Source: Brienomyrus brachyistius (lineage: Eukaryota; Chordata; Actinopteri; Osteoglossiformes; Mormyridae). Taken from it: a stretch of 64,000 nucleotides of DNA. The notes beneath the pieces are model-generated. The model saw only the letters and a list, made by a program, of their open reading frames with translations. It was not told the DNA's origin and searched no databases. Of the stretch, positions 22,906 through 34,690 are shown in pieces (the first letter of the stretch is position 1; each line of letters begins with the position of its first letter). Both the position numbers and the translations under genes were made by a program. The stretch lies in the NCBI RefSeq assembly GCF_023856365.1, contig NC_064554.1, positions 7,927,001-7,991,000 of the forward strand, given 5' to 3'.

Positions 22906-25397
22906 CCATCAAATAAAGCTAAATTTGGTTAACAAATTATAGAAATAATATTTAAATACCCAGCCACTCTTTGTGGAAGGGGAGCATCTGTTCATTAACA
23001 CACATTTTTTAGATCATTCATAAGTCAGATGGTCCTTTTACATTTTAGAGAAGATCTATGGACAGGGACATTCTAAACAGTGTGGATGTGTTTTGCTAGC
23101 ATAAAAAGCCCTCCCACCAAAGCTGTCCCCTGTATTTACCCATCTGTCCAGTAAGCTGGCAGTCTTTATTAGATTGTTAAACTAAAAAATTATCTGCTAC
23201 TCTGTGGCAAGAAGTAATATCTTAAAAAAAAAAACGCTCTGGAAGTTAAATTATCTTGATTTAAATTAATTAAAGCAAGCACTACAACACATTAAATGGG
23301 ATATACTCAATATTACTCTTAATCAAATATAATTGACCCAGTATCCAAATTGTGTACATGTTTTTTCTTCCAATTTCTAGTCTGTGGACACACATTTCTG
23401 CCTTAGGTCCTCTGGTATTTTTATTTTTTTCAAATGTTTCTGTGATAACTTTCCATGAAAATTACCCAGTTCTAAAAAAACATCAATTAATTATCTATCC
23501 ACATTAATTTGTGAATCAAAAGACCATCAAAAGCTGCCATTTTAAGTGTAGATGTTAATCTAGATGCCTTCACATACAGCCTGTAGATCTTACAAAGAAA
23601 GTTGCTATATTTGTTCTCCATTGGATTAATCTTCTTATAATTTCTTCAGATTGCTACTAGGCTAATTAAAGCTACAGTGTGTAAATAACAGGAGCTTACC
23701 TCCACACCATTGCCTAATTGCACTAATAAATTGGGTGGTGTTATTTGCTTATCGTTTGTTACAGCCGGCAGTGATTATGTTTCACAGCGTGCCATGTTAA
23801 TATGAAATTCGGTTTGCAAAACTGATGACTTGTGAGGCCTTTTGCTTAGATTGTTCTGCAGGCCACCCTTTATGTGGTGTTTTTGATTGCCTCGATCCCA
23901 CTGCTCTTACCAAAAATCCTGGTGTCAGTAGAAACCTCAGTCAAGAAATGCTGGTTTATATATTTTGATGTACTGACATCCTGTTCAGGGTGTTTCCCTT
24001 GCTTGTGAGTTTTTTGGGATGGGCTCTAGGCTCACCATGACCCAGTATTAGGTAAACATGGAGTCTGGATATATAGGTGGATGGACAGTTGTGTGAAAAC
24101 AAAGATTGGTGTGTCTTCATGGGATAATGTTAGGAGGTTCTGGAAGTCTGCTTCATGGGCTGTTAGGAAACAGGCTTCACTACTCTAAACATGTAGAATT
24201 TGCCAGAGCAGCCCTGACAGCTTCTGTGTTGCTCAGAACTGTGAGACATAGATCTGTAAAGACTTATGCAGCGGATCTCGCCAGAACTTGCTTGGAAACG
24301 ATGAGGCCAGGATCCTGTACAGTTTCTCAGGCTTCTGACAGTGTTCCTTAGCTTGTTGCTTTCCAGTTTGGCAATGCCGAATAAGAGGAATAAAAAGTCC
24401 TGCCTTGTGAGGCATGTGGGCATGACCTATACCATTATCTGCAGACTTCATGAAAGTGTGTCTGTGCTCATTCACTTCCCAGATGACCCTGGGAGCTTAG
24501 AGTCAAAAGGTTAGCCTCCAACTTCCTCACAAGTGACTACTGAAGGAACCTTGCAGATCTTTATTATGTTTTGATCCACTGGAGACCAACATCTGTTATT
24601 GCCCTCGATTGTCAATGCTGAACCGATCTTTCTTGATCTTGCTTAAGTAGAACAATAACAAGAAAATGGTGCTTCCCCAGCTCTATGATGAATGTTTGTA
24701 GCCTTGGGCCAGTTTCTCTTAAGCGGCTAGGAGTTATTCTCTAAAGAAATAGGCTTCTGTGTGAAAATCAAAGGTAACGCAGTATGTATGTGAGAATCCA
24801 AGATTCACCACTGTTAATTCAGGTCCTAGAGAACATGAGCACAGTATAAAGACCTTTTACAGGAAGTGTTTCTTCGACTGAAATTGTCCATGGAAAAGTG
24901 AAGAGATGCACATTGTAGTCAGAGCAAGGTTGCAGTGCTATTCGTGCTAGCATCTAGGTGCATTGTCAGTCATAGTAATGGAGTACTCTAAGCACATGTA
25001 TGCAACCAAGTCAACTATGACATCTATGCAAGTCAACTCACAGTGATCATATTCAGTACATTGCAAATGGTGATGCAAATATGATGGATGGTGATAAGAT
25101 TATGCTAAATGTTATATGGGCAAAATAATTTTAAAGAGATCCCAGACATCACAGGATGTGCCCCATACATATCAGAAGCAAAATTATTGCTATCTACCCA
25201 CTGCCATTTATGATTATATTATTAACTATTTGGTTTTTCAAGAAGGGTCTTGCTACAGATCCACAGTGACGCACACCCACTAATGGACTTGGAGTCCACT
25301 AGCATTTTATTGTTTAAACAATATGGTGGACTTTTTGTATCTTCTATGTTTTAATCAATAATGTGATGCCAACCCAGATGGATGGGTTTGTAATGCA
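22906..25397. other. Mostly unassigned; L2/V-SINE-type tail at 23975-24090
   Basis: At 23975-24090 'catcctgttcagggtgtttccc', 'gggatgggctctaggc' and a 'ggtggatgg' end match, in sense orientation, the 3-prime tail shared by fish L2 elements and V-SINEs. The overlapping frames at 24106-24475 have no recognisable product. Nothing else was identified. Confidence 0.4.
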
Positions 25398-26288
25398 CAG
25401 CCATGGTCAAAGGTTTTGAGAATGACACAAGTATTGATTTTCACAAAGTTTTCTCCTTCAGCGTTTGTAGATTTTTTTTGTCAGATGTTTTTATGGTATA
25501 CTGAAGTGTAATTATAAGCATTTCATAAGTCTCAAAGGCTTTTATTGACAAGTACATTAAGTTTATGCAAAGAGTCAACATTTCCAGTGTTGGCCCTTCT
25601 TTTTCAAGACCTATGCAATTCGCCCTGGCATAATGTCAATCAACCTCTTGGCCAAATCCTGACTGATGGCAGCCCATTCTTGCATAATCAATGCTTGGAG
25701 TTTGTCAAAATTTGTAGGTTTTTGTTTGTCCAGCCACCTCTTCAAGATTGATCAGAAGTTCACAATGGGATTAAGGTCTGGGGAGTTTCCTGGCCATGGA
25801 TCCAAAATGTTAATATTTTGTTCACTGAGTCACTTAGTTATCACTTTTGCCTTATGGCACAGTACTCCATCATGTGGTAAAAGGCATCGTTCATCACCAA
25901 ACTGTTCTTGGATGGTTGAGAGGTTGCTCTTGGAGGATGTTTTGGTGCCATTCTTTATTCATGGCTGTGTTTTTAGGCAAAATTATTAGTGAGCCTATTC
26001 CTGGCTGAGAAGCAATTCCACACATGAATGGTCTCGGGATACTTTACTGTCGGCATGACACAGGACTGATGGTAGCACTCACCCTCTCTTCTCCGGACAA
26101 ACTTTTTTCCGGCTGCCCCAATCAATCAGAAAAGGGATTCATCAGAGAAATGACTTTACCCGAGTCCCCAGCAGTCCAATTGCTGTACATTTTGCAGAAT
26201 ATCAGTCAGTCCCTGATGTTTTTCTTTGCTGCAGCAGACTTTGGAAAACTAATATTTGTGTCATTCTCAAAACTTTCGGCCACGACTG
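25398..26288 (-). mobile_element. Tc1/mariner-like element, decayed
   Basis: The two ends form a terminal inverted repeat: the left contains ggttttgagaatgacacaa, and the right, reversed, contains agttttgagaatgacacaa, preceded by cagtcgtggcc. The right flank is TA; the left flank is CA, probably a mutated TA. The minus-strand interior keeps phrases such as ARMGCHQSGFGQEVD and ANCIGLEKEGPTLEML, seen in many fish predictions from this element type, but stops occur throughout. Length is about 891 bp. The superfamily is inferred from the TIR style and TA flank. Confidence 0.65.
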
Positions 26289-28628
26289 TATAGCACAGGG
26301 AGTTTAAGTCTAAGTGACGCGATTTATCCGACAACATACCCGGTTGTGTAAAAAACATTTTTACTGTCATAGGAAAAAAAACCTAGCAAATTTTGTATTT
26401 TAATGATTATTCCTTTATTATCTAGCATATGTTTAAAAATCAGTTTAAAGTTTACGTCTGCTGCTTTTGCATGAGTGCTGGATGTGTTTCCCGAGACAAT
26501 CATAATCATTTTCATCCTTGCTGTTTAAATCACTCCTATACAGGTTCGTGAGAAATTTATGTTGAATACCAGCTTTTTTTGTTTCATAAATACCCCAACA
26601 TTTATTACAACAAAATCGCATTATCACAAATTTTATTCATTTTTACATCTATGATGTAATATGTCCACCAGAAAAAGCCCAATACTAACAGCCTATTGTA
26701 GCGGAGTCGGACATACTTCAGTCAATAAATATATTCCCCTCCCGTACATGTATACTGGGACAAGGACAGTAGTCCGATTAAATGGTGTAGTTGAGCTATA
26801 ACCGTAGCTGTGCATGTAAATGTGCTGACTGTTAGCCAGCCAGGAAACGCCTTTGGTGACCCTGTGTTCCTTTTGTGACTTTTGGTGTTTTGTTAACTTT
26901 GAGGTGTGAAGTGACTTAATCCTCCTTTTTGTGGATTGCTATAAATACTTTAAGTGACTGGTTTACCTGTCTACAGCTACAATACAGAACACATAAACAT
27001 TTCATAATGATGCCAGTTTTTATATTTGTAACAACAAAATAAGATGTACTGTAGCTTAACTGGAAATGGATTCACTTAGCATTTAATGTTTTTATTACAG
27101 AAAAAGTACACACTGTGTCACATAGCATGAGACAGTTTGTGCAGACCTGAGTGACTTCATCTGAAGTTCGTAATATCGTTGAAAAAAAACTTTACATTCT
27201 TGCAATTTCAGTTTCTTAAGTCTGGCAGTTCTTTCTTCTGTAATGTCATTGCTAGGGCCAACACACAGGTGCTGCCTGAGATACATGATTTCAGTTCTTG
27301 GAATGGTCCACGCTGTCATGAAGTCTTGTAGCACACATGCATCTTAACAGGCTTCGCAGCAGATGATTAAAGGGGCAAAACCCAGATCCAGAGGACTGCA
27401 AATGTTTATGGTAGATGTGACCACTGTCATGCCGTTGGCCAGAGCCGCCATAAATAACTGCAGCAGCTTAATCTTAGCAGCGGCTGTTAAATCAAATACC
27501 AGCTCTGTGTCCTCCAGTGCTAATAGGATGTCTCCCTCGGGAATTTTGTAATCCTATTAGTGAAATGCCTTTAAAATTAGTCCTCCTCATTCTTACACTG
27601 TACTGCTCCTGACTTATTGCCAATTTCAGCCTTTTTTTATTCATAGTCAGGCTGGAATTATAACTCTGCCACTTCTTGTAAATTAGGTGTGGATTGGTTA
27701 TTCTCACCAATTGTTGTGCTTCATATTAAACCATTGATAAGTGTATAATTACTCTCATCTGTGTAACTCCCACTTTACTTCAGCTGGAGAGAGCAGCATC
27801 CTCTCAGTTTAACCGTCAGCCTTCTTATAAAGTGAAGATCTCCCTACAGCAGTAGTCACTTTCCTTGTCCCAGACATCAGTACACAGTAATTTAATGGTT
27901 TTTCCCAACACCCAGTCAAATTTTGACTGGTGTCACTCTTTCATCCTGGGCACCAATCAGAATGGCCTAAAGGCTCTTCACCCCAGATGTTGGCAGGCAA
28001 CTTAAGGAATTATAAGTACTCTAAGGGTGTACTCTCACTAGGCAACCATGCCCGAGCATATTTGACCCCAAAAGTCCAGTTTGTTTGACACTGCTTCAGT
28101 AGGTGGGCCAGGGCATGGGTCACTTGGACTCGAGCTTGGTACGCATAGTGTGACCGAAACACGTAACACAAACATGACAGCAATGATGTGACTGGTACTC
28201 GGATGCGCACATGTACACTATACATGAAACGGAATGGATCGGGTAGCGACAAAGAAGGTTTTCATTCCTCATCCCTCCAGTGCAAACACTCAAACTCCAA
28301 AGCCTGACCCACCCTCAGTTACAGTACACCCCTTTCGTGACCCAGCACCTCCTTCTGGTTCTTCATTTTGCATTTTTCCTTGGTTTTTAAACTGTAATAA
28401 TCCTATATTTCTCCATTCTTTCATCACTCCCCCCACACTACTTCAGTCTCTGTACAACATTTATGCTAGCTGTGTAATCATAAGAAGCATTAATGCTTGC
28501 TGTGAATTAATAAACGGTGCTTCATTCACAAAATGGTGGCGGCATAATTTTGTAACAAAATTACAAAATGATGGCAGTGTGGTAGGATGCAGAGGCTACT
28601 CCGGATCTCATAGTGTGCGTTTGTTTTA
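26289..28628. other. Unassigned sequence
   Basis: No exon or clear repeat. 27360-27550 is more balanced in composition than its surroundings and could be a conserved non-coding block, but this cannot be shown from one sequence. 28010-28260 contains CpG-rich phrases such as 'cgaaacacgtaac' and may be part of an unidentified DNA element. Minus-strand frames at 26324-26627 and 27095-27334 have no recognisable family. Confidence 0.35.
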
Positions 28629-30172
28629 TTGGTCCTGTCTATAATTGTAGTCTTCTGCTATCAAAACATCTGTGTGCAAGATGCAAAAAGACGCACATGC
28701 AACCACTGCGCTCTTTCGGAAATCAACAACAGATTTAAAGAGAACAACGTCACCGAAGACGCGCTATCAAAGGAGCTGCGCGAGCTTGCCCTGTTCTGCA
28801 AGCCTGCCCCTGAATCGGCTACAGCACCCATCCCAGTAAACCTGGAAGCGCGAAAAGTGCGGAGGCGTCCGGGCTAAACTAAAGGGTAATCCAACCAGAC
28901 CAGCGGTGTCATCATTCTGACAAACGTCCGTTTACTGGAAAATAAACTCGACCACATCTGACTACAGAGAGCTGCACATCACGACATGAAGGACTGCTGT
29001 GTTTTCATATTTACGGAAACCTCGCTGAACAGCAACATCCCCGACGCGGCTATTCAGCTAACGGGGCTACATGCTGTCCACGCAGACAGAGACACCGGCA
29101 AATCCGGAAAAGCTTGCGGCAGCGACCTGTGTGTGTATATCAACACAGAATGGTGAGGAAACACAGGTATGATCACTAAACATTGTTCATCGCTGTCACT
29201 ACATGCGCCAACCAGAAGCCATGGATGTACCTAATCAGTATAGAAGACCACACCCCCGCCAGATGACCAAGTGCTGTTCCTGTCTGCAGCCAGCATGAGA
29301 ATGACCCTTGCTAGAGTAAACCCACGGCAAGCTGCTGTACCTGACAACATCGTGTGCTCAGAGCCCGTGCTGACTAACTAGTCCTTGTGGACATTTTCAA
29401 CACCTCCCTGAGGCAAGCTCCCTCCAAGCTCGATGACTACCGCCCAGTAGCACTTATTCCAATCGCCATGAAGTGCTTTGAGCGACTAGTCCTGAGCCAC
29501 ATCAAGAACCAGCTCCCCCCCCATGCTAGATCCACTGCAGTTCGTGTACCGCACAAACAGATCAACAGACAATGCAATCTCACTTGCACTTCACCTGTCC
29601 CTGTCACACCTGGGACACCAAAACATCCACGTGAGGATTGACTTCAGCTCAGCATTCAACACTATCATCCCTCAGCAGCTGATCGCCAAGCTGGACCTGC
29701 TCAGACTGAACGTCTCCACCCACAACTGGATTCTGGGCTTCCTCACTGGAAAACCCCAGATAGTCCAGACCGGCAACATTAGCTCCAACACAATCATGCT
29801 GAACACAGGCGCCCCCCAGGGATATGTGCTGAACCCGCTTTTCTTCACGCTCCTGACAAAGAACTGCACCTCCAACTCCAGCACGAATCACATCATTAAA
29901 TTTGCGGGCAACACCACTGTTGTGGGACTCATCAAGAACAACGATGAGACAGCATACAGGGAAGAAATACAACGACTGGCAGTCTGGCGCAAGGACAATA
30001 ATCTGTCTCTTAACGTCAACAAAACAAAAGAGACTTCAGAAAGACCAAGGTCTTTGTGAGCTGTGTTGTGTGTTGTTTGTGTTTCATGTTGCACTCATGG
30101 TTTAGGAGAACGATATTGTGTCTCACTGTATACTTTATTGTGTATTGTTTAGGATGGCAATAAAGCTCTACT
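28629..30172 (+). mobile_element. L2/CR1-like LINE relic with mutated RT active site
   Basis: The element reads in the plus direction. An apurinic endonuclease remnant has LLENKLDHI and CCVFIFTETSLN (about 28935-29025). After a deletion come ARVNPRQAAVPDNIV and then [19 protein letters not shown] (about 29432-29490). The reverse transcriptase core follows: [52 protein letters not shown] and [13 protein letters not shown]. The catalytic FADD box is FAGN (29901-29912), so both aspartates are lost. After [11 protein letters not shown] the sequence jumps to an untranslated tail with aataaag and a cttactta repeat (to about 30172), so the C-terminal region is deleted. Frameshifts occur near 29390 and 29520. 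Confidence 0.88.
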
Positions 30173-31690
30173 TACTTACTTCATTCAATCATTCAGTTTT
30201 TATTTATTGCCAGTGGTGCACAGGTGAAACAAATGTTGTCAGTGAGGATATCTGTCTTTACTGTAGAGCTGCAGAATTCCTTCAGGACAGACACCATCCC
30301 ACAGAGGGCATGTCAGTTTCTCACAGTGTGAACTTTTTCCCAGCCTCTGGAAAGCATTTTGTTTCCATGTAAACCAAGGAGAGACTGCGTAGGGAACTCA
30401 AGCTGTCGGGCGGATTACGTTATATTGCCACTTCATACGTGCTTTTTAGCATGAGTGCAGGTCGCGTTTGAAGGAGCTGTGAGGTGTATGAGTGACAGAG
30501 ATGAACTCTTAGGTCAGGAAAGTGCCTTCTTCTTTCGTCAGAGAGAGATAGGCAGCCTTTCCTCCCAGGCCGTCTGGAACGTCAGTTAGATCTTCAAGGC
30601 TGAAAACGTTTGACGGTTGAATTTAAATAATGAATTTCAAAAAATGAGTTGTCAGCTGTGTCAGGTATATGAAACACATAAGGCTCTAACAATGGCTGCA
30701 TTCAAAGCAGGGAGGAAAGGTGAAGGCCACCTTGAGCCAGGATGTCTGAGACCTGGGGAATGACTTTACTGTCTTTGGGGGCTTGAGAGTGTGAATGACC
30801 AGGAAAGTCTGTTGCGGATCATACAGCCTTTTTGCCATGTAGGCTGTATTGCTTTGTAATATGTACAAAGTGTATGGATCACCTGTATGTCAGGTTTAAG
30901 AGACATTTTTCCTTCAGGTGCAGTAACACTAAGAGATATAGCACTATTATGGTGCTGGCACTCAGAATGCCAAATCAGCAGTTAGCGAAGGCTGTTGCAC
31001 CTAAGCCAGGGATCACACGTCAGGCATGGCTGGGGACACCAACTGTGTCACTATGCAGAAGAGTCGAGCACAAGCACCCTGGAGATGTCTTCCACACAGT
31101 GATAGGACTGGTTTTTGGAGTTTGGTAGAAAAAAATAGTTCCTACATTAAACTGCTCACTACAAAGTCTGTGGATTATCTTGAGTAACCAGGTCATGATC
31201 TCTGGTAAGAGACAAATGTTGCTGTTGAATTGTTTTAAACATCGCAGAAAGAATGCTATTCATTCCCATTATATCTGAGAGAAAACATTTCTGCAGCCAA
31301 TATCTCCAAAACTAGGCAACTCCCAGCCTTTACATGCGCTTTTGTAATCTGTGAGCTGTCAATCAAAACATGTAATGATTCATTGATTGGTTTAATTGTT
31401 CGAGTGATTATTTCCTTGTTTCTGAAAATCAGATGTCATTTCACTGGGATAGAATACAGCTCAGGTGTTTGTTATAGAATACACTTCGGTGGAAAGAAAG
31501 GGTTAATATGTGTGACGAGCTGTTAACATTGCGGTGCTCACTGTGCTGCGCTCATCTGACCAATGTCTTGCTGACACTTTTGTGATAATGGGGGGTTGGG
31601 GGGCTGGCAAACCCTGAGTGCGGAAGATGGTATTCAGATGGTATTGAGTTCACTCATTATCATGTTTAATGTCGAGTTACAAGGTACAGA
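30173..31690. other. Unassigned sequence
   Basis: No exon or repeat family recognised. Frames up to 98 codons (30832-31128) lack splice support or family resemblance. Confidence 0.45.
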
Positions 31691-32303
31691 TGTCAGGGTC
31701 AGCTCCTGTCTTTTGTGTCCCTTCCCCGTTTGGCCAGCAGGCGTCGCTAGTCATCCTGTCCCTCCTGTCAGGCTTTTGTGTTTTCCCCTGCTCCCTATCA
31801 GCCGCATGGCTCAACGTGGCTACCTGCAAATCCCACTGTTGCGTGTTTGAATCCCACCTCCTGTGTTTTTGTATTTTGTTCCCTAGTGTTTCATTTGTAT
31901 GAGTTGTTCTAGTTCCAGTGTCTTTGTGAATATCATTTGTGATTTATATTTGTTTTGGTTTCATTCTTTGTGCCCCTGCTTGTGTTTCTACCTGTCTGTT
32001 ATTCCCCTAGTGTAGGTTCTGTTTCCTTGTTTCTGTCAGTGCCTTAGTTTTCCCCTCCCAGTTCCCTGAGTTAATTAGTTCCACCTGTTGCCTGTTCTTG
32101 CACCTGCCCTTGTGTGTTTTTCTGATTGCTCGTTGTCCTGCACCCTCTCCAATTGATTAATTGTCTATGTCTCACTCCTGCTGTCTCGTTACCCAGTTCA
32201 GTTTTTGTATATAAGTTCCTGCCTGACTTTTGTTCTCTAGTGGTTCATTGTTGTGGTTTTGCTGTTTGCTGTATTTATGAAGTTTGGATGGTCTGTTATT
32301 TGT
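31691..32303 (+). mobile_element. Possible LTR-like repeat
   Basis: The segment starts tgtcagggtcagctcctgtc and shares style with the solo LTR at 22541-22905: a 'ggccagcaggcg' phrase near the start, pyrimidine-rich text with many cctgt and ttgtg words, and a TATA-like gtatataagttcctgcc near 32208. The 3-prime end cannot be seen, because a CCTG/CCAA microsatellite begins at 32304. No target duplication is readable. It may be an LTR or simply a pyrimidine-rich repeat. Confidence 0.35.
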
Positions 32304-32356
32304 TGCCTGCCTGCCTGCCTGCCTACCAACCAACCAACCAACCAACCAACCAACCT
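32304..32356. repeat. Compound CCTG / CCAA tetranucleotide microsatellite
   Basis: About four cctg units switch through ccta to seven ccaa units in one run. Confidence 0.95.
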
Positions 32357-32409
32357 ACCCACTCTTTGTTGCCCAGCCCCGATTGGAAATTAGTCTTTGC
32401 TTATCCCTT

Positions 32410-32591
32410 TTTTTAAGCCCTAACCTTAACCATAAGTATCCAAACAAAATACAAGTCTTTTGACATTTTTAGTTTTTTGATTGCAGTCGCAGATTTCTAT
32501 TAAATTGAAATTTCCCTAGGGGCGACTGAAGAAATGGTCCCCACAATGTCAAAATAACAGGTTTTTCTAACATTGTGACATTGTGGGGACC
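32410..32591. mobile_element. Dispersed fish repeat ending in a perfect 16-bp hairpin
   Basis: The sequence runs 'ccctaaccttaaccataag', 'tcttttgacatttttag', 'gattgcagtcgcag' and then GGTCCCCACAATGTCA (32536-32551). The last of these is exactly complementary to TGACATTGTGGGGACC (32576-32591) across a 24-base loop. This wording is common in teleost genomes and is probably a MITE terminus. The full element boundaries were not resolved. Confidence 0.6.
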
Positions 32592-32956
32592 AAATGTCAG
32601 TGTGATTGCTTGTCATTTAGAACTGAGTGCATGGTTTCAGTGGTGCCACAACTAATTGCTTGCTATTGCTAATCACTGGAAGTTTCTCAAACAATGGATG
32701 TTAGAAAGAAACCAGGCGGGGCTGAAAATTACTGCTTGAACAGACACCGTGTTATTTGTTATCATCAAGTACCAATAATATCATTAAGCCTAAGCCTGAT
32801 ATACACACACTGAAAGTTCTCAGTTTACTCAAGTGTCACATATTTTAAACATTCTTTCCACCCTTGTTGGAAAATATAAAACAGGATATTTAGCATTATT
32901 ATTATGAAGTTGTGCAATTTTAACCAGTTACACAAGAACCCTTTTGAATATAAAAC

Positions 32957-32957
<1 letters not shown>

Positions 32958-32988
<31 letters not shown>

Positions 32989-32989
32989 A
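32958..32989. repeat. TA dinucleotide microsatellite
   Basis: A run of TA repeats of about 28 bases, interrupted once near its start. Confidence 0.95.
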
Positions 32990-34555
32990 TATGCCAGCAG
33001 TAGATGCTCTTTGCAGTAGAAATAATGTTTGGCTATCACCAACTGAATTTCAAAAGTGGTATAAATAACAAAAAATGTTAAGAATAGTGTTGGTACTCAC
33101 AGTTAAAACAAAGGCTGTTATGTTTTGATGAAATCAAGGCCCTTTGCTGCTTCCTTCATCCCTTAAGTGTTTAAAAGCTCCCTATTGACAAACAGAAATC
33201 AAACTGAAAAATTGCACAGCGCTGAGATGAAACATGACATTCAGGAAGCGTTTAGCACCAAGGGCACCCCTGCCCTTCCCTCCCCTGCCCTCCCCTTACC
33301 TCTCCCTGGCACTTGACCAAGCGAGTCGCTGCCAAATCTGCTTTTATGTCTCTTTGCTGACAGGTTGATAGTTAAGGGTTCTTAATTGCTTCCATTAAAA
33401 TCACAAATACGCTTTGAGAAGCTGTGTGTAATTAAGGGTTTCTGAGTCATCCTCAGCAGCGCTGTTTCCGAAGATGGCCTGACCAGACGGGCCGGGGGGG
33501 GGGGGGGGGCACGCTAGCAGTGGCCTCCTGGGTTCCCTATGTCCCGTAACAGTAAAGACATTCTACATGACCTTTGACCCCTTTGGTGTTCATAATCACA
33601 ATTCCTCCCCTTAGACTCATTATGTATATTTACAAGCTATTGTGATTCAGCATTTATTTTTTTTACATTTTTCACTTTACAGTTTTGCATTTCTCACACA
33701 AATATCCATAGATCAGTCTTCTGAATGATTTAATAATTAATGTATTGTAGCCATAATGTTTGTCATTCATTAGATGGTTCCGTTCTATGTGACATTAGAT
33801 AGTATGTGATAATTAAGCCTTCAGAGCTTTTACTTTGCTAGAAACAGTTTAGCAAGCTGTATTGAGAAGGTAATGTCCTTCCAAACATCTCTGAAGTGAC
33901 TCATTCATTTAAACCAGATCAATGTCACTCCCAGTTGTAGCTTTTAAATTAGCAGACCCTGATAACAGCTTTCGGTCATCGTGACAGGCGTGGGGGCGCA
34001 GGGAGTCTCTGTCCGTGGAACAGAGGAGGTGGCTGAAAAACCACTTAACAAACGTCTCTCCCTCAGACAACCTTCACTTGCACCACGTAGCCCCCGCCCC
34101 TAATCCTGAAGGGCCACACACATCCCCTCCGCATTATTTACGGGCCCTGTGGATCCAGGTGGGCCACCAACGACTTGAGCTCCACCTGATCAGCTCAGCC
34201 CAGCTTTTTAGTCTAAGTGGAGCCTGATTGCAGGGGATAAATAGCCCAAAGGTAAAAAATTAAAGGAATTATTTCTAGGCAGGGTAATTAATACCATTAC
34301 TATTAATTTCACCTGAAAATTAATCTTTTTGATTTGCTTAGGCTGCAGAATATGAGTGTAAACATTACATTACCATTATATACGAGTACACATTGTGGTA
34401 TCAATTTCAATTGCTGTATTACCAATTAAGAAATGTAGATGTGTTTATGACACAGAATATCTTCCCTATGCATAGTAGTTAACCAAGCACATCTGAGTGT
34501 TCTTTCATGGGCAGAAAGTAATTTGCAATGATGTGTTTTTTCCTTTTCGATTGCT
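32990..34555. other. Unassigned; possible conserved non-coding block at 33340-33480
   Basis: 33340-33480 is unlike the decayed repeats around it. It is unbroken by microsatellite sequence and holds several TTAATT/TAATTA homeodomain-like cores (for example ttaattgcttcc and gtaattaaggg). A 16-base G run follows at 33494-33509. The 34015-34230 stretch is GC-richer and unassigned. Confidence 0.3.
33494..33509. repeat. Poly-G run of 16
   Basis: Sixteen consecutive G bases after 'gggcc'. Runs like this are prone to length error in sequencing, so the exact count should be treated with caution. Confidence 0.9.
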
Positions 34556-34690
34556 AATGGACTGCGACAGATTGACACCCCATCCTGGGTTATTTCCTGC
34601 CTTTCACCCATAGCTTCTGGGATAGGCTTCCTGCCACTGCGACCCTGTATAGCACAAGCAGGCATAGAACACGGATGGATGGATGGTTGC
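34556..34690 (+). mobile_element. L2-type LINE/SINE 3-prime tail
   Basis: The order 'ggactgcgacag', 'cccatcctgggttatttcctgcc', 'tgggataggcttcctgcc', 'gcgaccctgtatagcacaagc' and a ggatggatggatgg end is the standard shared 3-prime region of fish L2-like LINEs and the SINEs that use their machinery. The 5-prime part is absent, as expected for truncated retroposition. Confidence 0.75.

Noticed and set aside
28629..28877. Possible host exon (82 codons, charged)
   Set aside because: It is directly followed by LINE endonuclease remains in the same direction and is better read as the LINE 5-prime region.
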